In this document: positions 44,098-52,749 of the stretch, piece after piece
Layout of the letters: every line of letters starts with the position of its first letter
Numbering within the stretch: position 1 is the stretch's first letter
Source: Rhodobacterales bacterium
Lineage (GTDB): Bacteria > Pseudomonadota > Alphaproteobacteria > Rhodobacterales > Rhodobacteraceae
Direction of reading: 5' to 3'
Length of the DNA: 64,000 nucleotides
NCBI GenBank assembly: GCA_021155205.1
Contig: JAJNPS010000047.1
Location: 62,001-126,000, forward strand
Notes under the pieces: model-generated
Told to the model about the DNA's origin: nothing
Seen by the model: only the letters and a program-made list of their open reading frames with translations
Databases searched by the model: none
Made by a program: the position numbers and the translations under genes

Positions 44098-44562
44098 ATG
44101 GAACTATCCAAGGTTATCGCTCCGGGGGCCGTGCGCGTCCTGGGCCAGCTGACCAGCAAAAAACGCCTGTTTCAGGAACTCGGAGAGGTTGCGGCACAGG
44201 CCTACGGGCTGAAGGCTGCGATCACGATCGACGGGTTGCAGGAACGCGAAAGCCTGGGTCCGACCGGCGTGGGGCATGGCATCGCGCTGCCCCATGCGCG
44301 GCTGGAAGACCTGAAAAAGATCGTCGGCGTCTTCGTGCGGCTGGAAAAGCCGCTGGACTACGACAGCGTTGATCGCCAGCCGGTCGATCTGGTCTTTGCG
44401 CTGTTCGCGCCCAAGGATTCCGGTGTCGATCACCTCAAGGCGCTGGCGCTGGTGTCGCGCACCATGCGGGATCCGGCGGTGGTGGCGAAACTGCGGGCAA
44501 ATTCGGACCCCGCCAAACTGCACGCCATCCTGACCGAGGCGCGTGCGCCGCAGGCGGCCTAA
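44098..44562 (+). CDS. ptsN: PTS IIA-like nitrogen regulatory protein
   Basis: 154 residues of an EIIA(Ntr) domain. The phosphorylated His is in GVGHGIALPHARLEDLKKIVG; LFAPKDSGVDHLKALALVSRTM is also typical. Phosphorylated by a PTS-Ntr relay, it regulates potassium and nitrogen-related functions. It begins 33 bases after hpf. Its stop codon overlaps by four bases the stop of the opposing sulfotransferase gene, leaving no room for a terminator. Confidence 0.96.
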   Translation: MELSKVIAPGAVRVLGQLTSKKRLFQELGEVAAQAYGLKAAITIDGLQERESLGPTGVGHGIALPHARLEDLKKIVGVFVRLEKPLDYDSVDRQPVDLVFALFAPKDSGVDHLKALALVSRTMRDPAVVAKLRANSDPAKLHAILTEARAPQAA

Positions 44563-45968
44563 TCCGCCTTCCAGCGGCCAAAACCAAAGCCAAGATAGTC
44601 GCGCGGATAGGCCGCCTCGGCCGCCTCTTCCAGCGCGACATCATGGATCGCCGCCAGCCCTTGCGGGTGTGGGTCATCAGCCGGTGGCGGCGGTGCGCCG
44701 GGATGACCCGCCTCGGCCGCGACAAAAGCCAGCCCTTCGTCCAGCCGATCCTCGCGCAGCACGACATCCGGCCCCAGAACCTGCGCAAAGCCCTGCAGCA
44801 CGGCGGTCTGGCTGGCCCAGTGCGGACTGACCCGCGCGCCGGTCTGCCCGGCAAGGTTCAGCCGCACATAGCCAAGAAAGGCGAGGAAGGCATCGCGTTC
44901 CGCCGCGCGGTCGGCAAACCCGTCCACCCCGGTCGGCAGGTCAAATCCAAGCGTCCGTTCCAGGATCGCGCGCGTCTCACCCGCAAGTCCGGTCAGGATA
45001 TGGTCGCAAAACGCCCCATAGGCGCGCAGCAGGGGATGACGCAGCACGGTAAAGCTGCAATGGCGGGGATGTGCGCGCCACCACTGCCGCAGTGTCTTCT
45101 GGGTGAAATCCTGTTCCAGCCCATCGGTGGACAGCGACGACAGCCAGCCGCGGACGCGGGCTTCAGGACCGCCACGAACGGGCATGTAAAGCACACCACC
45201 ACCGGCGACGAGGCTGGGGATCGCGGGCGGGCGGCGAGGTTCGAAATTCGGCGTGCGGTGCAGGTTGAACCTGTCCAGACGCTGAAGGCCCGGCTCCACC
45301 GCATCGGGGTTTGCAAGTTTGGCGGCCAGATCAGCGGGATTCTGCTTTTTCAGCGTCGGGTCCGGGGCATCCAGCCGTCCTTTTGCCCCCAGAAACGCCG
45401 CCAGCCCGTTCAGCACCGCAACGTTGCCCAGATCGTCGTAGTCGAGGTAGAACGCGGTCTGACCGGACTGTTGCAGATCGGCCAACAGCCTGCGCTGGAA
45501 GGTCTGGAGCGTATCCAGATGCGTTTCAAACTCCACCGCGTCAAAGACCACCGGCGAGACCGGCTTTGCCTTTCTGGCATCGGTCAGTTTCCACTGTCCG
45601 GTCTGGCGGGCGATCTTCCAGCTGACATAGCTTTCCAGCGGGTTCCGCGTCAGGACGACCTTGGCGCAGGACGCATCGGCCATCACCTCGGCCAGAACGC
45701 GGGGATCGTGATCGTGAAAGTAGCGAAATCCCGCCAGTCCCGCGGTATGCCGGCGCATCGCCGTCAACAGCCGGACCGGATCGGCGTCGCGGTCGGCAAT
45801 CGACACGCCAAGCAGGGTCAGCTGATCCTTCTTTCCGACAAAGTGCGGATTGAACGCCTCGCCATAGCTGACGACACCCTCCAGCGCGTTCAGGCTCGAT
45901 TCCAGAAAGTTGGACCCGGTGCGCATTTCGGCAAGGATCACGAAACTGCTGAATCCGGGTGCGGGCAC
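44559..45968 (-). CDS. NodH-like sulfotransferase family protein
   Basis: 469 residues. The N-terminal half is a sulfotransferase fold: a PAPS 5'-phosphosulfate loop (AEMRTGSNFLESSLNAL) and the 3'-phosphate region (VVLTRNPLESYVSWKIA). The C-terminal half looks like a second, more divergent copy (FTVLRHPLLRAYGAFCDHI). It should transfer sulfate from PAPS to a glycan or lipid, plausibly the surface polysaccharide made by its neighbours; the acceptor is unknown. It follows the core-2-type gene by two bases. The cysQ gene for clearing PAP, the by-product of PAPS use, lies 6 kb away on the same strand. Confidence 0.82.
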   Translation of the reverse strand: MPAPGFSSFVILAEMRTGSNFLESSLNALEGVVSYGEAFNPHFVGKKDQLTLLGVSIADRDADPVRLLTAMRRHTAGLAGFRYFHDHDPRVLAEVMADASCAKVVLTRNPLESYVSWKIARQTGQWKLTDARKAKPVSPVVFDAVEFETHLDTLQTFQRRLLADLQQSGQTAFYLDYDDLGNVAVLNGLAAFLGAKGRLDAPDPTLKKQNPADLAAKLANPDAVEPGLQRLDRFNLHRTPNFEPRRPPAIPSLVAGGGVLYMPVRGGPEARVRGWLSSLSTDGLEQDFTQKTLRQWWRAHPRHCSFTVLRHPLLRAYGAFCDHILTGLAGETRAILERTLGFDLPTGVDGFADRAAERDAFLAFLGYVRLNLAGQTGARVSPHWASQTAVLQGFAQVLGPDVVLREDRLDEGLAFVAAEAGHPGAPPPPADDPHPQGLAAIHDVALEEAAEAAYPRDYLGFGFGRWKAD

Positions 45969-45970
45969 CG

Positions 45971-47668
45971 CTATTTCACGACATAGGGTCGGACCGCGCG
46001 CCGCACTGTCGGGGCGATGTCGCTTTCGACCGGGAAGTCGCCCATCACCACGGGCTGCATGCCCTGGTTGCGCAGGCGCTGCAGGAACTGGCCAAAGCCG
46101 GTCAGATCGACCATGCGCGGCATTTCCGTCAACCGGCGGGGGCTGCGGGGCGTAATCTCATCCAGCAGGGTCTGCAGCGGCTCGCCGGGATGTTCGGCAA
46201 AGTCCGCCAGCGACCATGACCGCACGCGCGCCTTGACCCAGGGTTTGTGCAACAACGACAGTTGCTCGGTCTCGATCTTTTGCAGCCGCGCCATCATTGC
46301 GCGCAGGTCAGCCGCCTCGCGGTTCGACTTGAACAAGGGCACTGCCCAGCCGCCGGTGACGATGGTGATCGTGGCATTGGGGTCGCGGGCCAGGAATTCG
46401 GTGATCGCCTGATTGTCACGCGGCCCGAACTGGAAACACTGCCGTTCCCCCCGCGCGTTCCAGATCAGGTTGGTCAGAAAGCTGGTCGGGTTATAGTCGC
46501 GCAAGGTTGCACTGTCGGACAGGGCGCCATCAAAGACGCTTGCACCTTCGGCAAATTCCGCGCGCTCCGGCGCGAAAAGATGCCCGTGGACACGCAGGCC
46601 TGCAACCCTGGCCAGCCAGGGTTCAAAATTCTCGAAGACATCGGCAAAGCCCTGGAACACCGAATAGGGTGCGGCGGTCAGCGCGTTTTCGTGATGTTCT
46701 GCCGGAAAGCGGCTTTGCATGTACAGGCCCGGACGGCCCTTGACGCGCCGCTCAACCGCCTTGGCGAACAGCCGGTCGATCTTGGCGGGGTTGGGGTCAA
46801 TCGGGGCCTGCATGCCGACATCCGATTCCAGAAAGGCACGATACAGCCGGTTCGCGGCCGGCCAGGCCTTGCGTGCGACAAAGCAGTCTGACCGGCGCAA
46901 AAGCTGCAGATGGTCGTCGTAGAAGATATGCGGCTTGCCCTGAAAATCGAACTTGGACAGCGTGAGGGACCGGCTTTCGACCCGATCCGAAACCTGCCGG
47001 ACCAGGCTTTGGAAATAGCTTTCGTCGGGGATCCAGACATGGCGGAAATAGGCGTCGTGTTCCGCCCGCCGCGGGTTTTGCAGGATCGCCAGCAGCGTGC
47101 GCCGGGTCAGGCACCACCACTGGCTGCCCAGATGGGGCTGCACGCCCTGCGGAATGCGGCGCTCTATCCCCAGACGGCGCTGCAGTCGCACATAGCCGTC
47201 AAAGAACCTGCGCTGCTTGCGCCAGGAAAACGGGAAGCGCAGCGTGAACCGTTCCAGATCCAGTCCGCCGATGGTCCAGCCGACATCCGCCGTGGTGACG
47301 CTTTCGATAAAGTCAGTGTCGCGCCGTGCGGCCAGATAGTCCACCAGTTCCGCCACGGGCCGCAGCGGCAGGCACGCGCCGGACGCCAGAAAGACATGGT
47401 CGACGCGCGGAAACTCGGCCAGCATCAGTTCGGCCGCCGATTGCGTCGCCGCGACAATGCCGAACGTGCCCCATTCACAGCGATGCCGGGCGCTGAAGCG
47501 GATGTTGCCAAGGTCAGCCAGATCGGCGCGCAGCCGGTCCACCTCGGGTGCGGGCACCTGCGCATCGACATGGATGATGACCGGGCAGCCCGCTTCGGAC
47601 CAGTGCCGCGCCACCTGTGCCGCCCGGTGCAGGGCGGTGTGGCACAGCATCAGGAACCCGACCGTCAT
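45971..47668 (-). CDS. Core-2/I-branching-type glycosyltransferase (DUF5928 type)
   Basis: 565 residues. The first 290 or so match GT14 enzymes: FLMLCHTALHRAAQVARHWSEAGCPVIIHVDAQV, FGIVAATQSAAELMLAEFPRVDHVFLASGACLPLRP and HLGSQWWCLTRRTLLAIL, ending with WIPDESYFQSLVRQV. The remaining 275 residues form a domain of unknown function that I associate with DUF5928 in Rhodobacteraceae. It probably adds a branching sugar to a cell-surface glycan. Its start overlaps the stop of the preceding glycosyltransferase by four bases. Confidence 0.85.
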   Translation of the reverse strand: MTVGFLMLCHTALHRAAQVARHWSEAGCPVIIHVDAQVPAPEVDRLRADLADLGNIRFSARHRCEWGTFGIVAATQSAAELMLAEFPRVDHVFLASGACLPLRPVAELVDYLAARRDTDFIESVTTADVGWTIGGLDLERFTLRFPFSWRKQRRFFDGYVRLQRRLGIERRIPQGVQPHLGSQWWCLTRRTLLAILQNPRRAEHDAYFRHVWIPDESYFQSLVRQVSDRVESRSLTLSKFDFQGKPHIFYDDHLQLLRRSDCFVARKAWPAANRLYRAFLESDVGMQAPIDPNPAKIDRLFAKAVERRVKGRPGLYMQSRFPAEHHENALTAAPYSVFQGFADVFENFEPWLARVAGLRVHGHLFAPERAEFAEGASVFDGALSDSATLRDYNPTSFLTNLIWNARGERQCFQFGPRDNQAITEFLARDPNATITIVTGGWAVPLFKSNREAADLRAMMARLQKIETEQLSLLHKPWVKARVRSWSLADFAEHPGEPLQTLLDEITPRSPRRLTEMPRMVDLTGFGQFLQRLRNQGMQPVVMGDFPVESDIAPTVRRAVRPYVVK

Positions 47669-48681
47669 GCCCAGTTCCCTTTGGACATCAGGCCCAGAAT
47701 CTCAAGCTGCCGCCAGTTGATGTATTTCTCGCTCCACCGGCACCACATGTCGGGGCGCGTCCGGACCGTCTCGCGGTAGGCGCGGTATTCGACGCTGTCG
47801 GAAAAATGCTGGCGGCGGGTCAGTTCCTCTTCGGCCTTGGCGGCAAAGGTGTCGATGAACTTGGCATGCAACAGCACGCCCGAGGCTTTTTCGCCCCCCC
47901 GGGCGTCATAGACAAGGTTCAGACCGCGGGGCAGCAGCATATGGGTGGAATTCACATAGGCATAGCGGCGGTGCCATTTGACCAGCGGGATCTTGTTCAG
48001 CGCAGGCGCGCTAAGCGGCTTGTCGGCAAAGAACGACCGGGCGCGCGGCCCGCCCTGGATCCACAGATTGCCATAAAGCGGATTGCGGCTGATTGCGTAG
48101 TTGCCGCTGTCGAACCAGCCTGCAAGTTCAAAGGGATTGTCGCCTTCGGCATAGGTCTGGTCCTGCGGGTCGCCCTTGGGGTACATGTCCACAAGCAGCG
48201 CCGAAAACGACCTGACCGACGACTGGTCAAGCCAGTCGGTCAGGGCCCTCAGCGGCCGCGTCTCGCAATAGGGGTAGACAAAGAATTCGTCGGCATCGAC
48301 CGTCAGGCACCAGTGGTTGTGACCGTGGCGGCGGTGCAACCAGGTCAACCAGTCCATCCCGAAACGGGCATTGCGATAGCTGTGCGGCGTGGTCCAGACC
48401 GACACGTCCGGCTGTGCTGCCAGATATTCGCGCGATCCGTCATCGGACCCGTTGTCCACGAACAGAAAGTGGTTGATCCCAAGTTCGCGGTAATATGACA
48501 GCAGATAGGGCAGCCGCACGCGTTCGTTGCGCAGGGTGCAGAACAGAAGGATGTCGTTCGGCCCGATCAGCCCGGTGCGGTTCTGCACCGCCGAAAGCTG
48601 GCGCCGACGCAGGACAGCGCGCGCCAGAAAGCGCTTGCGTTGCCACCGCAGCCTTAACGTGTCGACGACGCCCAACGGCAA
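47665..48681 (-). CDS. Glycosyltransferase, GT2/GT92-like, copy 1
   Basis: 338 residues. The glycosyltransferase core is ILLFCTLRNERVRLPYLLSYYRELGINHFLFVDNGSDDGSREYL, with the DxD-like metal site in CLTVDADEFFVYPY. Later shared blocks are DMYPKGD, NLWIQGGPRARSFF, LNKIPLVKWHRRYAYVNSTHMLLPR and LLHAKFIDTF. It is clearly paralogous to the gene at 48877-49908. The acceptor is unknown; the run galU, copy 2, copy 1, core-2 enzyme, sulfotransferase suggests a sulfated, branched surface glycan. Confidence 0.88.
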   Translation of the reverse strand: MPLGVVDTLRLRWQRKRFLARAVLRRRQLSAVQNRTGLIGPNDILLFCTLRNERVRLPYLLSYYRELGINHFLFVDNGSDDGSREYLAAQPDVSVWTTPHSYRNARFGMDWLTWLHRRHGHNHWCLTVDADEFFVYPYCETRPLRALTDWLDQSSVRSFSALLVDMYPKGDPQDQTYAEGDNPFELAGWFDSGNYAISRNPLYGNLWIQGGPRARSFFADKPLSAPALNKIPLVKWHRRYAYVNSTHMLLPRGLNLVYDARGGEKASGVLLHAKFIDTFAAKAEEELTRRQHFSDSVEYRAYRETVRTRPDMWCRWSEKYINWRQLEILGLMSKGNWA

Positions 48682-48876
48682 GCCTATGTTTCATGTCCAG
48701 GGAACAGCATGGAAATTCTACGCAGGACCGGTGAACGATTCGTTTCACTCAGCCTATGCGTGATTTCCTGTTGTTTTTCCGCCGCCCCACCTCATCCTGT
48801 TCGAACAATAGAATTGGCGTTCCAGTATGTAAACACGTGATAGCGAATGCCTTTCACGGCAGGGCAGCGATTGGCG
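48682..48876. other. AT-richer intergenic stretch between the paired glycosyltransferases
   Basis: This 195-base gap is less GC-rich than its surroundings. It contains a 43-codon plus-strand frame (48709-48840) with no recognisable features and is probably the leader and promoter region of glycosyltransferase copy 1. I could not identify a specific promoter. Confidence 0.4.
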
Positions 48877-49908
48877 CTATACCCACCCACCGCGCGACAT
48901 GAGGCCCAGCGCCTCAAGCTGCCGCCAGCCGCCCAGCGCGGTTGACGCGCCGGTCCAGAGGACGGGGTTGGAGGCCACACGGTCATGATAGCCGAGATAG
49001 GCATCTGGGCGCGCGAAATGCTGGCGGCGCGTTATTTCTTCTGCGGATTTTGCCGCCACGTCGGGCAGGAACTTGGTGTGCAGCAATAGCCCCGACGTGA
49101 CCTCGCCCCCGTCGGTCGCATAGACCCGGTTCAGGTGTCGCGGCAGCAGGCTGTGGGTGGAATTCACGTAAGCATAGCGCCAGTGCCACTTCACCAACGG
49201 CACCTTGTTCAACGTCGGCGCGAGGCGCGGCGTGCCCGCCAGCAAGGCGCGCGCCCGCACGCCCCCCTGGATCCACAGATTTTCCATCGGGGCCTGGATG
49301 CTGATGCTGTAATTCCCGCGATCGAACCAGTTCAGCACAAAGGTCGGATCTTCGCCTTGCCGATAGACGGCATCGTCCAGGCCACCTTTGGGATACAGGT
49401 CCAGCATCATCGCGCCAAACGCCGTCCGGTCGGTCCGTTCCAGCCAGTGAGTCAGGGCATGCAGATCGCGCGTTTCCCAGTAGGGATAGACCAGCAGTTC
49501 ATCCGCATCGACCGTCAGCGTCCAGTGACCGTGCGCGTGCCGCATCAGGACCGCATTGGTCCAGTCCAGCCCGAACCGCGCGCCGCGGTAGCTTGCCCCG
49601 GCTGTCCACAGCGTGACATCCGGCTGACCGCGCAACAGATCGACACTGCCATCGGTACTGGCATTGTCGATCAGCAGAAAATGGTCGACGCCAAGGCGGC
49701 GATAGTGTTCCAGAAAATGCGGCAGGCGCAGCGCCTCGTTGCGCAATGTCGCGGCCAGCAGGATGTGGCCCGGCGCGATGGACCCCGTGCGGTCGGTGAT
49801 GCTGACCAGACCCCGCCCGGCCAAGACCGCCCGCAGCAACAGCCGTCGGCGTGCCCAGCGCAGCCGCCAGGCGGTCCGCGCGCGCGCCATAGCCGACAGT
49901 GCCGTCAT
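48877..49908 (-). CDS. Glycosyltransferase, GT2/GT92-like, copy 2
   Basis: 343 residues sharing all blocks with copy 1: ILLAATLRNEALRLPHFLEHYRRLGVDHFLLIDNASTDGS, WTLTVDADELLVYPYWETRDL, DLYPKGG, NLWIQGGVRARALL, LNKVPLVKWHWRYAYVNSTHSLLPRHLNRVY and a matching C-terminus (EALGLMSRGGWV against EILGLMSKGNWA). Sequence divergence is large, so the duplication is old or the genes have different acceptors. Two internal ATGs near the start make the exact N-terminus uncertain. It starts 36 bases after galU. Confidence 0.88.
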   Translation of the reverse strand: MTALSAMARARTAWRLRWARRRLLLRAVLAGRGLVSITDRTGSIAPGHILLAATLRNEALRLPHFLEHYRRLGVDHFLLIDNASTDGSVDLLRGQPDVTLWTAGASYRGARFGLDWTNAVLMRHAHGHWTLTVDADELLVYPYWETRDLHALTHWLERTDRTAFGAMMLDLYPKGGLDDAVYRQGEDPTFVLNWFDRGNYSISIQAPMENLWIQGGVRARALLAGTPRLAPTLNKVPLVKWHWRYAYVNSTHSLLPRHLNRVYATDGGEVTSGLLLHTKFLPDVAAKSAEEITRRQHFARPDAYLGYHDRVASNPVLWTGASTALGGWRQLEALGLMSRGGWV

Positions 49909-49944
49909 GCGGTCACGCCAGAGGGCGCGTGACCGCGACGCCGG

Positions 49945-50838
49945 TCACTGGGCCGCCTTTTGCAGCGCCACCATGTCGTTCAGGTAGGCGCCGAACTCTT
50001 CGCGCAGGTCGGGGCGCGACAGGCCAAAGGCCACGGTGGCCTGCAGAAACCCCGCCTTTGATCCGCAATCATAGCGATGCCCGCGGAACCGATAGCCGAA
50101 CACCTTGCCCGACTTGGACTCTTCGTGAATGGCGTCGGTCAACTGAATTTCGCCGCCCACGCCCTGTTTCAGCTTGTTGAGGTTGGTCATCACCTTGGGC
50201 GACAGGATGTAACGGCCGATCACCGCCAGGTTCGACGGCGCTTCTTCGGTTTTCGGCTTTTCCACCAGCCCCTTGGCCAACACGATGGCGCCCATATCCT
50301 CGGCAATGTCGAGGACGCCGTAAAGTTTCGCCTTGTCGGGGGCCACTTCCATTGCGGCAACCATGCAGCCGCCGGTCTGTTCATAGGCCTCGACCATCTG
50401 CTGCAGGCAGGGCTTTTCGGCGGCGATCACATCATCAGGCAACAGGACCGCGAAAGGCTCATCCCCGATCAGGCGGCGTGCGCACCAGACCGCATGACCA
50501 AGGCCCATGGGACGATTCTGCCGGACATAGGCAATTGCGCCACTGTCCATGTTGGTGTCCTTCAACACCTCCAGAAGGTCGGTCTTGCCCTTCTTGCGCA
50601 GCTCGCTTTCCAGTTCCGGCGCGTGATCGAAATAGTCCTCAAGCGCGGACTTGCCCCGCGACGTCACAAAAATGAATTCCTTGATGCCGGCGGCGCGGGC
50701 CTCGTCGATCGCATACTGGATCAGCGGGCGGTCGACCAATGTCATGATCTCTTTGGGAATGGATTTCGTGGCGGGCAGGAAACGGGTGCCCATGCCAGCC
50801 ACGGGAAAAACGGCCTTGGTAACTTTTTTCGGTTTCAT
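49945..50838 (-). CDS. galU: UTP-glucose-1-phosphate uridylyltransferase
   Basis: 297 residues from the ATG at 50838, with GAGTGAG a few bases upstream. It makes UDP-glucose from UTP and glucose 1-phosphate. The nucleotide-binding loop is FPVAGMGTRFLPATKSIPKEI; further motifs are EFIFVTSRGKSALEDYFD, GLGHAVWCAR, VLLPDDVI, GLVEKPK and GEIQLTDAI. It is upstream of the two glycosyltransferases on the same strand and supplies an activated sugar for them or for other envelope glycans. Confidence 0.97.
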   Translation of the reverse strand: MKPKKVTKAVFPVAGMGTRFLPATKSIPKEIMTLVDRPLIQYAIDEARAAGIKEFIFVTSRGKSALEDYFDHAPELESELRKKGKTDLLEVLKDTNMDSGAIAYVRQNRPMGLGHAVWCARRLIGDEPFAVLLPDDVIAAEKPCLQQMVEAYEQTGGCMVAAMEVAPDKAKLYGVLDIAEDMGAIVLAKGLVEKPKTEEAPSNLAVIGRYILSPKVMTNLNKLKQGVGGEIQLTDAIHEESKSGKVFGYRFRGHRYDCGSKAGFLQATVAFGLSRPDLREEFGAYLNDMVALQKAAQ

Positions 50839-51005
50839 GGAACTCACTCTTGTTTGCACCTTCAAACACCCCACCACAGAGTACGCCGCGACACGTGACA
50901 ATCCAAGACATTCCGGCGGCAATCGGCTGAGCCGACCGCGACTGGCTAGGCCGACATCAAGGCGATTGTTAAGGGGAACTCCGGCAAAAACTTGGCATTG
51001 CAGCT

Positions 51006-51812
51006 TTAGTGTCCATCATCCTTGTCGGCGCATGCCCAAAGAATGCTTTCTATCAAGTCAACGTCTGACGGGTTGTTCAGTTCCCAGAATGCCCGATGTC
51101 TGGCCGTCACCTCGACGCAAAGGACCGGCTTGCCGCATTCAAGAAACCGCAACTGCTCCAGCCCCTCCAGGCGCTCCAGCGTTCCCTCGGGCCAGGTGGC
51201 ATAGTCCAAAAGCGCCTCGCGTCGATAGGCATAGACCCCGACATGGTGAAAGACCGGGGTTGGATCCTTTGGTGCAAAGGTGCCCGACACAAAGGGAATA
51301 ACCTCTTTCGAGAAATAGACCGCGCGGTTGTCAGCGCCAAAAACCGCCGTCGTGCCGCCGACCCGGCCCGCCGCACGATCGGCACGGAACCCGGCCAGCG
51401 CCTCGCCGTCGCAGCGCAAGACCGGCGTGGCCATCGCGGCCCAGGGCGCGCCTGCGATGCCGTCGATCAGGGCCTCGACAAACTGCGGCGGGGTCAGCGG
51501 GGCATCGCCCTGCAGGTTCACCACCAGCGTGGCCTCCGGCATCCCCGCGGCAACCTCGGCGCAGCGTTCCGTTCCGTTGCGGCAATTGATGGATGTCATC
51601 GCCACCTCGGCCCCGAAAGCGCGCGCATGGCTGGCGATGCGGTCATCGTCGGTGGCCACGACCACGCGGTGTCCGCCCGAAACCTGCATCGCCGCCTCCC
51701 AGCTGCGGCGAATCAGCGTCTTTTCCCCATCCGGCCCGCGCAGGGGAACCAGCGGCTTGCCCGGATAGCGGCTGGAAGCATAGCGCGCCGGTATGACGAT
51801 CAGCACGCTCAT
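51006..51812 (-). CDS. kdsB: 3-deoxy-manno-octulosonate cytidylyltransferase
   Basis: 268 residues from the ATG at 51812, which overlaps the cysQ stop (ATGA). It activates KDO as CMP-KDO for lipid A-core assembly. Motifs: VIPARYASSRYPGKPLVPL, VVVATDDDRI, the metal-binding VNLQGDAPLTPPQFVEAL and HHVGVYAYRREALLDY. Together with kdsD and the lpt genes it completes the LPS theme of this region. Confidence 0.95.
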   Translation of the reverse strand: MSVLIVIPARYASSRYPGKPLVPLRGPDGEKTLIRRSWEAAMQVSGGHRVVVATDDDRIASHARAFGAEVAMTSINCRNGTERCAEVAAGMPEATLVVNLQGDAPLTPPQFVEALIDGIAGAPWAAMATPVLRCDGEALAGFRADRAAGRVGGTTAVFGADNRAVYFSKEVIPFVSGTFAPKDPTPVFHHVGVYAYRREALLDYATWPEGTLERLEGLEQLRFLECGKPVLCVEVTARHRAFWELNNPSDVDLIESILWACADKDDGH

Positions 51813-52603
51813 CGTGTCAGCGCCACGCCGGGGGCCAGGGCCAGAAAGAACGGGTTGTCCCAGCCGGGCTTGCCATAGGTCAGGGGCTGGTGGTCCTCCA
51901 GCTGCAGGACCGTGCCGCCCGCGCCGCGCAACACGGCATCGCCCGCTGCGGTATCCCATTCCATCGTGCGGCCAAGGCGCGGATAGAAATCGGCCTCGCC
52001 GGTTGCGACCAGACAGAATTTCAGGCTGGACCCCGCACTTTTCATGTCGGCCACCGCGTAATTCGCGATGTAGGCATCGGTCGCGGCATCGCGGTGCGAT
52101 TTCGAGGCGACGACCCGAAGTGCTGCATTGTCGGGTCTTGCCACCCTGATCGGCCGGGTCGCCCCGATGCGGTCGCTGGCGAACGGTCCCGCCTCTTCGA
52201 CCGAGGTGCCGTCAGCCAGCGTCAGGAACAGCCGCCCCTGCGCGGGGGCATAGACCACGCCCCGCACCGGCACACCGCCCGCGACATAGGCGATGTTGAC
52301 GGTGAAATCGCCCCGGCGCTGGATGAATTCCTTGGTGCCGTCGAGGGGATCGACGATCAGGAAATCCGTCGCGGTCTGCGCGTGGCTTGCCGCCTGTTCT
52401 TCGGTGATCAGCACGACATCGGGAAACGCGCTCCTCAACCCGTCAGAAATGATCTTGTCGGCGGCCTCGTCCGCGATCGTGACCGGGCTGGCGTCGTCTT
52501 TGGCCCGGACCTGAAAATCCGGCCCATCATAGACGGCCATGATCGCGTCGCCCGCCTCAAGCGCAAGGCGTCGCATCAGCGGCACAAGTTCGCCAAAATC
52601 CAT
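51809..52603 (-). CDS. cysQ: 3'(2'),5'-bisphosphate nucleotidase
   Basis: 264 residues from the ATG at 52603. This inositol-monophosphatase-fold enzyme hydrolyses PAP, the product left when PAPS donates sulfate. Metal-site motifs are LITEEQAASH, VDPLDGTKEFIQRRGDFTVNI and EWDTAAGDAVLRGAGG. It is translationally coupled to kdsB. A PAPS-using sulfotransferase is encoded about 6 kb downstream on the same strand, so PAP removal could serve it as well as sulfur assimilation. Confidence 0.95.
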   Translation of the reverse strand: MDFGELVPLMRRLALEAGDAIMAVYDGPDFQVRAKDDASPVTIADEAADKIISDGLRSAFPDVVLITEEQAASHAQTATDFLIVDPLDGTKEFIQRRGDFTVNIAYVAGGVPVRGVVYAPAQGRLFLTLADGTSVEEAGPFASDRIGATRPIRVARPDNAALRVVASKSHRDAATDAYIANYAVADMKSAGSSLKFCLVATGEADFYPRLGRTMEWDTAAGDAVLRGAGGTVLQLEDHQPLTYGKPGWDNPFFLALAPGVALTR

Positions 52604-52749
52604 CCACGAGGTCCCGCAAATCTGGCCGTTTCTTCCGGCGGTTGATCTCACATCGCGGTGCCCTTATCCTTTGCCTTCAACGGAACGGCAAGATTTGCCT
52701 GCTAGGCCGCCAAGAGCCGCACCTCCGGGCGGGATCACCAAGGACCGAC

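Noticed and set aside
48709..48840. A 43-codon plus-strand frame in the gap between the paired glycosyltransferases
   Set aside because: It has no clear ribosome binding site, no recognisable motif and lies in what should be a promoter region for the minus-strand gene.
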